Positions 10,453 to 22,347 of a DNA stretch of 64,000 nucleotides are shown one piece after another. Where the stretch lies: NCBI RefSeq assembly GCF_036855935.1, contig NZ_JASPFK010000001.1:1337501-1401500 (forward strand), read 5' to 3'. The notes under the pieces are model-generated. The model had not been told where the DNA came from. It saw nothing but the letters and a program-made list of their open reading frames with translations, and ran no database searches. This stretch comes from Sphingomonas sp. LR60. Lineage in GTDB: Bacteria; Pseudomonadota; Alphaproteobacteria; Sphingomonadales; Sphingomonadaceae. The number at the start of each line of letters is the position of its first letter. Within the stretch, counting starts at the first letter, position 1. Position numbers and translations under genes: made by a program.

Positions 10453-12720
10453 ATGCCCGTGTCTGCCGCCCGCTCCGCCCGCGAAATCCTGGTCAATCTG
10501 CACGACGTGATGGCCGCGCGCTCGAACGCGCAGGCCAAGCTCAATTCGGTGGTCGAGATCATTGGCGAGGCGCTGGATAGCGAGGTCTGCTCGATCTATT
10601 TGCTGCGCGAGGGCGTGCTGGAGCTGTTCGCGACGCGCGGGCTCGATCCGGCCGCGGTGCACGTGACGAAGCTGGCGATGGGCGAGGGGCTGGTCGGCAC
10701 GATCGCGCAGCACAATGAGGTGCTCAACCTCGACGAGGCGGCGAGTCATCCCGATTTCGCGTACAAGCCGGAGACCGGCGAGGATCGCTATCACAGCTTC
10801 GCGGGCGTGCCGATCATCCGGCGCGAGCGCTCGGTCGGGGTGCTGGCCGTGCAGCACGCCGATCCGCGCCGCTACGAGGATGTCGAGATCGAGGCGTTGC
10901 AGACGGTGGCGATGGTGCTGAGCGAGCTGATCGCCAATGCCGGGCTGATCGACCAGGCGGGGCCGCGCGACCGGCCGCAATCGACGGCGCCGACGCGGAT
11001 CACCGGGCAGAAGCTGGTCGACGGCATGGCGGTGGGCTGTGCGGTGTTCCACCAGCCGCGTATCCATATCGAGCATACCGTCGCCGAGGACACGGAGGCG
11101 GAGCGCCACCGCGTCTATGCCGCGTTCGACAAGATGCGCGATCAGATCGACCGGATCGCGCGCGAGGCGGAATTCGGCGTCGGTGACGAGCATCAGGAGG
11201 TGATCGCCACCTACAAGATGTTCGCCTATGACGAAGGCTGGGCGCGGCGCATCAACGAGGCCATCGACAGCGGGTTGACCGCCGAGGCCGCGATCGAGCG
11301 CGTCCAGCAGCGCACGCGCCAGCGGATGCGCGAGATCGACGATCCGCTGCTCGCCGACCGGATGCACGATCTGGAGGATTTGTCGAACCGGCTGCTCCGC
11401 ATCGTCTCCGGTCAGATGGGCACGGCGGCGCAGATGGGATTGCGGCAGGACACGATCCTGATCGCGCGCAACCTCGGGCCGGCGGAATTGCTCGAGTACG
11501 ACCGGCGTCGACTGAAGGGCGTCGTGCTGGAGGAGGGATCGCTGACCGCGCACGTCACGATCGTCGCGCGCGCGATGGGCGTGCCGGTGCTCGGGCGCGT
11601 CCGCGACGTGCGGCGGTTGATCGCCGAGGGCGACCTGCTGCTGCTCGACGTCAACGAGGGGACGCTGACCGTGCGCCCGACCGGCGCGATGGAAGAGGCT
11701 TTCGAGGCCAAACTGGCCGCGCGGCAAAAGCGCAAGGCCGCCTATGCCGCGCTGCGCGATGTCGCGCCGGAGACCAAGGACGGCCATCGGCTGACCGTGA
11801 TGGTCAACGCCGGGTTGCGCGACGATGTCGCGGCGCTGGACGTGACGGGTGCCGACGGGATCGGGCTGTTCCGCACCGAATTCCAGTTCCTCGTCTCCGC
11901 GACGCTGCCTCAGCGCGAGCGCCAGCAGCGGCTGTATCGCGAGGTGCTGGATGCGGCGGGATCGCGGCCGGTGATCTTCCGCACCGTCGACATCGGTGGT
12001 GACAAGGCGTTGCCGTATCTGATCCATGCCGAGGACGAGGAAAATCCGGCGATGGGCTGGCGGGCGCTACGGCTCGCGCTCGAACGCGACGGATTGATGA
12101 AGGCGCAGGCGCGCGCACTCCTGGAGGCGGCGGCCGGGCGGACGCTCAACGTCATGTTCCCGATGGTGTCGGAGGCGTGGGAGTTCGACGAGGCGCGTGC
12201 GCTGTTCGAGAAGCAGCGCGATTTCCTTGCGGCGCGCGGGAAGAGGTTGCCGATGGAGGTTCGCTATGGGGCGATGCTGGAGGTGCCGGCGCTCGCCTAT
12301 CAGCTCGACCTGCTGCTGCCGTCGGTCGACTTCCTGTCGATCGGCACCAACGACCTGACGCAATTCCTGTTTGCGGCGGACCGCGCCAATCCCAAGCTCG
12401 CCGAGCGTTACGATTGGCTCTCTAGCTCGATCCTGCGCTTCCTGCGGCACGTGGCGGTGCCAGCGGCGCAGGCGGGCGTGCCGGTCAGCGTGTGCGGCGA
12501 GATGGGTGGCCGGCCGCTCGAGGCGATGGCGTTGATCGGGATCGGAATTGAGCGATTGTCGATCACCCCCGCGGCAGTCGGGCCGGTCAAGGCGATGATC
12601 CGGTCGCTCGATCGCGGCGCATTGACCGCGTTCATGGAGGAGTTGCTCACGCATCCGCCGCGTGACGTGCGCGGCGCGCTGGCGCGCTGGGCGGCGGAGC
12701 AGGGCGTCGAACTGGCCTAG
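10453..12720 (+). CDS. ptsP: Nitrogen-PTS enzyme I (PEP-protein phosphotransferase with GAF domain)
   Basis: This 755-residue first component of the regulatory PTS-Ntr relay takes phosphate from PEP and passes it to NPr and EIIA-Ntr. The layout is classical. An N-terminal GAF domain (about 20-160, with GLVGTIA and ASHPDF) precedes the EI N-domain. The swivelling PEP-utiliser domain carries the phospho-His at residue 367 (TAHVTIVARAMGVP), and the TIM-barrel has GIGLFRTEFQFL and SVCGEMGGRP. Serine at the usual active-site position is replaced by Thr-Ala, so the block reads LTAHV. No HPr or EIIA gene is in the window. Confidence 0.93.
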   Translation: MPVSAARSAREILVNLHDVMAARSNAQAKLNSVVEIIGEALDSEVCSIYLLREGVLELFATRGLDPAAVHVTKLAMGEGLVGTIAQHNEVLNLDEAASHPDFAYKPETGEDRYHSFAGVPIIRRERSVGVLAVQHADPRRYEDVEIEALQTVAMVLSELIANAGLIDQAGPRDRPQSTAPTRITGQKLVDGMAVGCAVFHQPRIHIEHTVAEDTEAERHRVYAAFDKMRDQIDRIAREAEFGVGDEHQEVIATYKMFAYDEGWARRINEAIDSGLTAEAAIERVQQRTRQRMREIDDPLLADRMHDLEDLSNRLLRIVSGQMGTAAQMGLRQDTILIARNLGPAELLEYDRRRLKGVVLEEGSLTAHVTIVARAMGVPVLGRVRDVRRLIAEGDLLLLDVNEGTLTVRPTGAMEEAFEAKLAARQKRKAAYAALRDVAPETKDGHRLTVMVNAGLRDDVAALDVTGADGIGLFRTEFQFLVSATLPQRERQQRLYREVLDAAGSRPVIFRTVDIGGDKALPYLIHAEDEENPAMGWRALRLALERDGLMKAQARALLEAAAGRTLNVMFPMVSEAWEFDEARALFEKQRDFLAARGKRLPMEVRYGAMLEVPALAYQLDLLLPSVDFLSIGTNDLTQFLFAADRANPKLAERYDWLSSSILRFLRHVAVPAAQAGVPVSVCGEMGGRPLEAMALIGIGIERLSITPAAVGPVKAMIRSLDRGALTAFMEELLTHPPRDVRGALARWAAEQGVELA

Positions 12721-12830
12721 CGATCGGACGCATCGAACGCGCGTCACATGGTACGGTCGGTTGACACGTCCGTGACGCTTTGAAAGACGATGGTCACGCA
12801 TCGCGGCAAACGCAGGGGTCGGAGACAGGA

Positions 12831-13682
12831 ATGAGCGAAGGCGAGCATTCGGCGCAGGCGACGTCGCCGAGCGGCGCTCCGCAGCCCGGGACGGTTGGTG
12901 CCCGTTTGCGTGCGGCTCGCGAGGCGCAGGGGATGTCGGTGGCCGAGGTCGCGGCACGGACCCGCGTGACGCAGCGCTTCCTGGAGGCGCTGGAGGACGA
13001 TCGGCTCGATCTGTTGCCGTCGCCGACCTATGCGTCGGGGTTCGCGCGGGCCTATGCGCGCGCGGTCGGGCTCGACCAGGCCGAGATCGGGCGCGGCATT
13101 CGCGGCGAGCTGGCGCGCGGCGCGATGCCGATGCGGCAGCACCATATCGAAGAGATCGCCGATCCCTCGCGCGGGCCGTCGCGCTTCACGGTGATCGTCG
13201 CGGCCGGGATTGCGCTGGCGTTGCTGATCCTCGGGGTGCTGTGGCTGTCGACGGGGATGTTCCGCGGCACGCAGCAAGCACCCGAGACGGCGGCGAGCCC
13301 GACGGTCGTGGCGCGCAGCGCGCCGGTGCCGCCGCCCAGCCCGACGGCAGCGGCCGGCAAGGTGGTGATGACCGCGAAGAACGAGGTGTGGATGCGCGTC
13401 TATGACGGTGCGAACAAGACCTTGTTCACGGGCACGTTGCAGCCGGGGCAGACGTTCGAGGTACCGGCAGGGATTGATCGGCCGATGCTGAATATCGGTC
13501 GGCCGGATCAGCTGCAGGTCGCGGTCGATGGCCGGGTGCTCCCGCCGCTCGGCGATGGCAAGCGTGCGATGAAGGATGTCGGTGTCAGCGCCGAGGCGTT
13601 GGCGGCGCGGTTCGCGGGCGCACCCGCGGCGTCCGCCAGCCCGCTGGTGCCGCCCGCGACGCCGTCTGCGACTGGCCTGTGA
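12831..13682 (+). CDS. rodZ: RodZ-like helix-turn-helix membrane protein
   Basis: This 283-residue protein has the RodZ plan: a cytoplasmic HTH_25 domain (residues about 20-90, with TVGARLRAAREAQGMSVAEVA), one membrane helix (about 120-140), a Pro/Ala-rich periplasmic linker, and a C-terminal DUF4115 beta domain (about 180-255, TGTLQPGQTFEVPAG). RodZ anchors MreB filaments for rod-shape control. The family is short and variable, so a different membrane-tethered regulator is possible. ATG 12831 was chosen as the start that begins just before the HTH. Confidence 0.82.
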   Translation: MSEGEHSAQATSPSGAPQPGTVGARLRAAREAQGMSVAEVAARTRVTQRFLEALEDDRLDLLPSPTYASGFARAYARAVGLDQAEIGRGIRGELARGAMPMRQHHIEEIADPSRGPSRFTVIVAAGIALALLILGVLWLSTGMFRGTQQAPETAASPTVVARSAPVPPPSPTAAAGKVVMTAKNEVWMRVYDGANKTLFTGTLQPGQTFEVPAGIDRPMLNIGRPDQLQVAVDGRVLPPLGDGKRAMKDVGVSAEALAARFAGAPAASASPLVPPATPSATGL

Positions 13683-13767
13683 CGTTGCTGCGTCGCCTGC
13701 TTCAGGCTGGCGACAGGCTTGATACTCCAAAATACTATCCGGTGCCGACGCATCGGGGGACGGGAAG

Positions 13768-14634
13768 ATGACGAAGTTTCTAGTGGGCGCTGCGATCGCC
13801 CTGACACTCGCGAGCCCGGCGCTCGCGCAGCGCGATGCGCCGGTCGAGGCGCGCGTCGACAAGCTGGAGAGCGAGATGCGCGCGGTGCAGCGCAAGGTGT
13901 TCCCCAGCGGGGCTGGGATGATGGTCGAGCCGCAGATCGCGCCGAGCGCGCCGACCTCGGTCGAGGCCACGGGCGTTCCTGCGACGAGCGCGATCACCGA
14001 TCTGTCCGCGCGCGTCGCTTCGCTCGAGCAGCAACTGGCGTCGATGACCGGGCAGATCGAGCAGAACGATTATCGCGTCCGGCAGCTCGAGACGCAGTTC
14101 GCCGACTATCGCAAGGCGACCGACGCGAAGCTTGCCGCGCCGCCGGTCGCGACGCCGGTCGCCCCGGTCGGCGGTCCCGATGTGACCGTCCCCGAAGCGC
14201 CCGAACCTGCCAGCACCGCCGCGGTCGCCAAGCCGAGCACCGGCGATCCGGCCGAGGACGGGTATCTCTATGGCTTCCGGTTGTGGGAGGCGAAGCGCTA
14301 TGGCGAGGCGGTGACGGTGCTCAAGAAGGTCGTCGCCGATAATCCCAAGTCGCGCCGCGCCAGTTACGCGCAGAATTTGATCGGTCGTGCCTATCTGGAC
14401 GACAACAAGCCCAGCCTCGCGTCGATCGCTTTCTACGACAATTACAAGAAGATGCCGGATGGCGAACGCGCGCCGGACAGCCTGTTCTATCTGGGCAGCG
14501 CGTTGGTGAAGCTCGACAAGGCCGCGGACGCGTGCAAGGTCTATGGCGAGCTGTCCGATGTCTATGGCGCGACGATCTCCGCCAAGATGAAGGCCGATAT
14601 CGTCAAGGCCCGTGCCGCCGCCAAGTGCAAGTGA
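13768..14634 (+). CDS. cpoB: CpoB/YbgF-like periplasmic coiled-coil TPR protein
   Basis: This 288-residue secreted protein starts with a signal peptide cleaved after ALAQ (about residue 21). It continues with a coiled coil (heptads near 25-50 and 85-120), a Pro/Ala linker, and C-terminal tetratricopeptide repeats from about 165. The repeats include YLYGFRLWEAKRYGEAVTVLKKVV and SLFYLGSALVKLDKAADACKVY. CpoB works with the Tol-Pal machine to couple outer-membrane constriction with septal peptidoglycan synthesis. tolA/tolB/pal are not in the window. It is followed at once by tilS. Confidence 0.85.
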   Translation: MTKFLVGAAIALTLASPALAQRDAPVEARVDKLESEMRAVQRKVFPSGAGMMVEPQIAPSAPTSVEATGVPATSAITDLSARVASLEQQLASMTGQIEQNDYRVRQLETQFADYRKATDAKLAAPPVATPVAPVGGPDVTVPEAPEPASTAAVAKPSTGDPAEDGYLYGFRLWEAKRYGEAVTVLKKVVADNPKSRRASYAQNLIGRAYLDDNKPSLASIAFYDNYKKMPDGERAPDSLFYLGSALVKLDKAADACKVYGELSDVYGATISAKMKADIVKARAAAKCK

Positions 14635-14635
14635 G

Positions 14636-15643
14636 GTGACGCTGCGTCCGCTGCCTCCGGCGGCGGTCGCAAGGTTTCGCACCGACGTCGAGCGGCTGGT
14701 CGGGCGTGCGTTCGACGGCGCAAGCCTGTCTGAGACGGCGCGGCTGGCGTTGGCGGTGTCGGGCGGCGCAGACAGCATGGTGATGCTCCGGCTGAGTGCG
14801 GCGGCGTTTCCGGGACGGATCATCGCCGTGACCTTCGACCATCGTTTTCGTCCGGAGTCTGCCGCCGAGGCGGCGATGGTCGGCCGGGTGTGCGCGATGC
14901 TTGGCGTTCCGCATCAAACTCTTACACCGGCCGAGCCGATCGTCGGCAACAGCGTGCAGATGCGGGCGCGGGACGCGCGCTATGCCGCAATGGTGGCGTG
15001 GGCGACGGCGGCGGATGTGTCGTTCCTGCTGACCGCGCATCATGCCGACGACCAGGCCGAAACGTTGCTGATGCGGTTGCAGCGCGGCTCCGGGCTGTCG
15101 GGGCTTTCGGCGATCCGCGCGGTGCGCTTCGACAGCGTCGGCGTCGTCCTGCGGCCGCTGCTCGGGTGGCGGCGCGTTGAATTGCGGGCGATTGCCGAGG
15201 AAAGCGCAACGCCGTTCGTCGACGATCCGTCGAACCTCGACCCGCGGCATGATCGCACTCGGGTTCGCGAGTTGCTGGCCGCGACACCGGCGCTGGACCC
15301 GGTGGCGCTGGCGGCGTCGGCGGGCTTTCTTGCCGAGGCGGAGGACGTGCTCGTCCGCCATGCCGAGCGGATCTGGTCCGAGCGATGGCTCGGGCCGGAT
15401 CGCGGCCTGGCGATCGCCGACGAACCGCGCGATCTGCGGCGGCGTCTGGTCCGCCGCGCGCTGGCGGAAACGCGCGCGCGACTCGGGATCGTCCTGCCGG
15501 CCTTCGACGGTGATTCGGCCAATGTCGAGGCGCTGCTTGACGCTCTGGAGGCCGGGAAAAGCGCGACGCAGGGCGGAATTATGGTCCGCAGCGTCCCGCA
15601 AGGCTGGATCTTTCGTGCGGCACCACCGCGTCGATCACTCTGA
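14636..15643 (+). CDS. tilS: tRNA(Ile)-lysidine synthase
   Basis: TilS modifies the wobble C of the AUA-reading tRNA-Ile with lysine, which changes its codon and amino-acid identity. The PP-loop ATPase motif SGGADSMVML is near residue 40. The second family block TAHHADDQAETLLMRLQRGSGLSGL and the PFVDDPSNLD motif follow. At 335 residues it is a short form with little of the E. coli C-terminal domain. GTG 14636 lies one base after the cpoB stop. An in-frame GTG at 14612 overlapping cpoB is equally possible. Confidence 0.93.
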   Translation: MTLRPLPPAAVARFRTDVERLVGRAFDGASLSETARLALAVSGGADSMVMLRLSAAAFPGRIIAVTFDHRFRPESAAEAAMVGRVCAMLGVPHQTLTPAEPIVGNSVQMRARDARYAAMVAWATAADVSFLLTAHHADDQAETLLMRLQRGSGLSGLSAIRAVRFDSVGVVLRPLLGWRRVELRAIAEESATPFVDDPSNLDPRHDRTRVRELLAATPALDPVALAASAGFLAEAEDVLVRHAERIWSERWLGPDRGLAIADEPRDLRRRLVRRALAETRARLGIVLPAFDGDSANVEALLDALEAGKSATQGGIMVRSVPQGWIFRAAPPRRSL

Positions 15644-15657
15644 CCGACGTTGTTCCA

Positions 15658-15687
15658 TTGCCATTAACCTGTCCGAGCCTACATTAT
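15658..15687 (+). promoter_or_regulatory. Possible ftsH promoter
   Basis: TTGCCA (15658-15663) and CATTAT (15682-15687) are spaced 18 bases apart and lie 20 bases before the ftsH ATG. The match to a housekeeping promoter is moderate. No clear heat-shock-type element was seen. Confidence 0.35.
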
Positions 15688-15706
15688 AGCCGACGAAAGG
15701 TAGCCG

Positions 15707-17689
<1,983 letters not shown>

Positions 17690-17717
17690 GGGTTCGGTAG
17701 TGATTGGGTGATGAAGG

Positions 17718-17743
17718 AGGCGGCCTGCGGGTCGCCTTTTTTT
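17718..17743 (+). terminator. Rho-independent terminator after ftsH
   Basis: The stem AGGCG/CGCCT (17718-17722 with 17733-17737) is followed by a run of seven T. It lies 29 bases after the ftsH stop. Confidence 0.8.
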
Positions 17744-17760
17744 GTGCGCGGTTGGGAGCT

Positions 17761-17837
17761 CGTCATTGCGAGCGTGGCGAAGCAATCGAGGATCGGACCA
17801 GGACGCTCTGGATTGCTTCGCTGCGCTCGCAATGACG
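17761..17837. repeat. Inverted repeat, GTCATTGCGAGCG family
   Basis: The arms 17761-17790 and 17808-17837 match the 3475-3551 element, with a few changes. It sits directly after the ftsH terminator, between convergent ftsH and ligA. Confidence 0.88.
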
Positions 17838-17884
17838 TTCGCGGTTGCTGCGCTATCAGTGACGGTGCGAGCCGCTTCCTTCAT

Positions 17885-17972
17885 TCGTCGCCCCGGACTT
17901 GATCCGGGGCCCCGCTTCTTTCTTGGGAAGTAGGAGGTAAGAAGCCAAATCCCGGATCAGGTCGGGGATGAC
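17885..17972. repeat. Inverted repeat, CCCGGACTTGATCCGGG family
   Basis: A CGTCGCCCCGGACTTGATCC arm pairs imperfectly with a closing CCCGGATCAGGTCGGGGATGACG arm, and each arm is itself palindromic. Related palindromes lie at 21418-21530, 31860-31882 and about 46925-46953. It abuts the 3' end of ligA. Confidence 0.75.
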
Positions 17973-17986
17973 GTTGGGGGTGAGCG

Positions 17987-20125
<2,139 letters not shown>

Positions 20126-20165
20126 CGTAACGGGTTAGAAAACCCGCGCGGCAGCGTCCATCACT

Positions 20166-20597
20166 TCACGCCGCGGCGAGCTTCTCCGCCGTCGCATCGG
20201 CGAGGCTGGTGCCGTCGAGGATGCGTGCGGTTTCATCGCGCACGCGCATCATCGCAAGGCGGATCGCGCAATCGGCTTCGCTCTTGCAGTCCTTGCAGGG
20301 GCGGTAGGCGGTGCGGCTGACACAGGGGACGAGCGCAAGCGGCCCCTCGATCACGCGGATCACTTCGCCCAGCGAAATCAAATGCGCGGGACGGGACAGC
20401 ACATAGCCGCCCATCTTGCCACGATAGCTGTGCAGCAGCCCGGCGTCGCGCAGATCGGCGAGGATCAGCTCGAGGAACTTGCGCGGCACGTTCGCCTCCG
20501 CCGCAATGCGCGTCATCGGCGTCGGGGGCGCACCGGCCGGGGCGGTGGCCAGGAACAGCATCGATCGTAGGGCATAACGGGAGCGCTGGGTAAGCAT
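20166..20597 (-). CDS. Rrf2-family transcriptional regulator with four-cysteine motif
   Basis: This 143-residue protein opens with the Rrf2 winged helix (MLTQRSRYALRSMLFLA; LADLRDAGLLHSYRGKMGGYVLSRP). A cysteine cluster near the end of the dimerisation helix has Cys92, Cys101, Cys104 and Cys110. Rrf2 proteins such as IscR, NsrR and RirA use such cysteines to hold a sensing iron-sulfur cluster. The spacing here (C-X8-C-X2-C-X5-C) is not exactly any of those three, so the signal is uncertain. It is transcribed toward ligA, 40 bases away, and away from ssrA. Confidence 0.88.
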   Translation of the reverse strand: MLTQRSRYALRSMLFLATAPAGAPPTPMTRIAAEANVPRKFLELILADLRDAGLLHSYRGKMGGYVLSRPAHLISLGEVIRVIEGPLALVPCVSRTAYRPCKDCKSEADCAIRLAMMRVRDETARILDGTSLADATAEKLAAA

Positions 20598-20604
20598 GAC
20601 CCAC

Positions 20605-20633
20605 TATATACAGGGATATTGTGGCGGGCAAAT
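20605..20633 (-). promoter_or_regulatory. Possible promoter of the Rrf2 gene
   Basis: On the minus strand TTTGCC (20633-20628) and TATATA (20610-20605) are 17 bases apart. The -10 box ends only 7 bases before the ATG, so transcription would begin at or next to the start codon. That would make a leaderless mRNA. Confidence 0.4.
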
Positions 20634-20681
20634 GGCCGCATGCCCCTTTTCCAATCGCTTCGGGTGCCCTATATCGCCCTT

Positions 20682-21032
20682 TGTCGGGTTCTACCCGGCT
20701 ATGGCGATAAACTGCGGCGTAAAATAGACGCAGCGGACCCGGGGGCAGTACCCGGCGGCTCCACCATAAGTGGTGGTGTATCTGGACACCGTTTCTGACG
20801 GGGCCGAACCAGGATCGACGTGTGTTGAAAGGCGCTGTTTTCGCTCGGAATGGGACCACCGCAACGGCCCATTACACAAGTGCCAACGATAACGAAGCAC
20901 TCGCGATTGCGGCGTAACTGATGGCCTAACGGCCTGACGTTACACCAAAATAGCGCGGTTGGACCCCACCGGGCAACAGAAGGGGATTCCAGCGGTACGG
21001 GGAGCACCGGGCAACAGAAGCTCCCCACTTTT
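20682..21032 (+). ncRNA. ssrA: Transfer-messenger RNA, circularly permuted two-piece form
   Basis: tmRNA rescues stalled ribosomes by adding a degradation tag. The acceptor half comes first: a T-arm stem CCGGG/CCCGG (20739-20743 with 20751-20755), then GGCTCC and ACCA ending at 20766. A spacer of 33 bases follows. The coding half begins at 20800 with GGGGCCGAACCAGGATCGAC, whose GGGGCC pairs with GGCTCC to close the acceptor stem. The tag reading frame 20882-20917 encodes ANDNEALAIAA and a TAA stop. Two CACCGGGCAACAGAAG pseudoknot-like segments and a terminator close the gene. The 5' end is approximate; TATATC at 20670-20675 may be the -10 box. Permutation is the known alphaproteobacterial state. 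Confidence 0.93.
20999..21032 (+). terminator. ssrA terminator
   Basis: GGGGAGC (20999-21005) pairs with GCTCCCC (21020-21026), followed after two bases by TTTT. It closes the tmRNA transcript and may double as its last structured element. Confidence 0.75.
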
Positions 21033-21064
21033 AGATTACATTGCAAGCGATTGGCCGCCGCGGC

Positions 21065-21229
21065 TTAGTCGTCGCCAAGCAGCGACGACTTGCGCGGGAT
21101 GGTTTCTTCGTTGGGCTGGCCCTTGTCGAGCTGGTCAGACGGGCGGCGCGCGTCGCCGTCCTGCTGATGCTCCGTCGACAGGTTGGGGCGCTTGGTTTCG
21201 GTCGTGGGGCGGATCGAATCGTCGGTGAT
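21065..21229 (-). other. Possible small protein gene without a standard start codon
   Basis: Read leftward on the minus strand, a well-behaved hydrophilic 54-codon frame runs from ATC 21229 to TAA 21065. It includes TDDSIRPTTETKRPNLST and ends PRKSSLLGDD. An AGGAG lies 8 bases upstream of the ATC, which is where an ATG would be expected. No ATG, GTG or TTG occurs in this frame before the upstream stop. It could start at the rare ATC, have a miscalled base, or not be coding. No family is recognised. Confidence 0.4.
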
Positions 21230-21324
21230 CGCGTCGTCTCCTCTGGCTGGATCAACGGACTGCCTTGCGCGGGCGTTCCTTGCCTTAGTCGGGGCGACAG
21301 AGCGGAATGACCGGCACCCGTTTT

Positions 21325-21399
21325 GTCATTGCGAGCGTAGCGAAGCAATCCAGGGCGTCCCGGTCCTTCCCAAGATTGCTTCGCTACGCTCGCAATGAC
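21325..21399. repeat. Inverted repeat, GTCATTGCGAGCG family
   Basis: The arms 21325-21353 and about 21371-21399 carry the GTCATTGCGAGCGTAGCG core, with mismatches at the loop end. It is the third full copy in the window. Confidence 0.88.
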
Positions 21400-21417
21400 G
21401 CATGAGGTTCTAACCTG

Positions 21418-21530
21418 CGTCATCCCACATCTTCGTTGCCAATTATTCGGGACGTCGCCCCGTTGTTTGGCGGCGGCCGCAAAAGCGGGATCCCGGATCA
21501 GGTCCGGGATCATGTGGGAGGAGGATGACG
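21418..21530. repeat. Inverted repeat, CCCGGATCAGGTCCGGG family
   Basis: A palindromic core TCCCGGATCAGGTCCGGGA (about 21490-21509) sits within a longer region framed by CGTCATCCCAC and GTGGGAGGAGGATGACG. It lies just after the 3' end of the SDR gene. It is related to the 17885-17972 element. Confidence 0.6.
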
Positions 21531-21544
21531 GGGAGGGCAGGCGC

Positions 21545-22333
21545 CTAGCCGTCGATGCTGCCACCCAGCGAGGCATGGACGAGGCCGCCATCGACTGCGA
21601 TCGTCTCGCCGACGACATAGTCTCCCGCCCGGCTGGCGAGATAGATGGCGGTGCCTGCCATGTCCTCGTCGGTGCCAATGCGGCGCGCGGGGATCGCCTT
21701 GGCCACCGCATCGCCATGGTCGCGCGCGGCGCGGTTCATCTCGCTGGCGAACGCGCCGGGGGCGATCGAGGTGACGTTGATGCCGTCGCGGATCAGCCGC
21801 GCGGCCAGCCGCTTGGTCAGATAGATCAGCGCCGACTTGGAGGCGTGATAGCTGTAGGTCTCCCACGGATTGAGCCGCAGCCCATCAACCGACGTGATGT
21901 TGATGACCTTGGCCGGGCGCTCGGCGTTCGCACCGGCCTTGAGCAGTGCGTGGAGCGACTGGGTGAGGAAGAAGGGCGATTTGACGTTGAGGTCCATGAC
22001 CTTGTCCCAGCCGCTCTCCGGAAACTCCTCGAACGCGACGCCCCACGCCGCCCCGGCATTGTTGACGAGGATGTCGAGCCGGTCCTCGCGTTCCGCCAGG
22101 GCAGCGGCGAGCGCGCGGCAGCCGTCGACGGTCGAAACGTCCTGCGGCAGCGCGATGCAATTCTCGCCGAGTTCGGCGGCGGTTTCGGCGCAAGCCTCCG
22201 CCTTGCGGCTGGAGACATAGACGCGCGCGCCCTGCGCGACGAAGCCGGCGGCGATCATCTTGCCGATCCCGCGACTGCCGCCCGTGACCAGCGCGACGCG
22301 ACCGTCGAGGCGGAACAGCTTGCCGGTATCCAT
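21545..22333 (-). CDS. Short-chain dehydrogenase/reductase
   Basis: This 262-residue classical SDR has the cofactor motif TGGSRGIGK (residues 17-25), the structural NNAG, and the catalytic triad region ITSVDGL..YSYHASKSAL with Ser, Tyr and Lys in place. An Arg-containing YVSSRKAE after beta-2 suggests NADP(H). The end GETIAVDGGLVHA is typical. It lies 14 bases downstream of the acyl-CoA dehydrogenase gene in the same direction. A role in fatty-acid or acyl-CoA metabolism is therefore reasonable, but the substrate is unknown. Confidence 0.9.
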   Translation of the reverse strand: MDTGKLFRLDGRVALVTGGSRGIGKMIAAGFVAQGARVYVSSRKAEACAETAAELGENCIALPQDVSTVDGCRALAAALAEREDRLDILVNNAGAAWGVAFEEFPESGWDKVMDLNVKSPFFLTQSLHALLKAGANAERPAKVINITSVDGLRLNPWETYSYHASKSALIYLTKRLAARLIRDGINVTSIAPGAFASEMNRAARDHGDAVAKAIPARRIGTDEDMAGTAIYLASRAGDYVVGETIAVDGGLVHASLGGSIDG

Positions 22334-22347
22334 ATGAACCCTCTCCC

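Noticed and set aside
20233..20859. A 208-codon minus frame across the Rrf2 gene and ssrA
   Set aside because: It is out of frame with the clear Rrf2 protein and crosses the tmRNA acceptor part.
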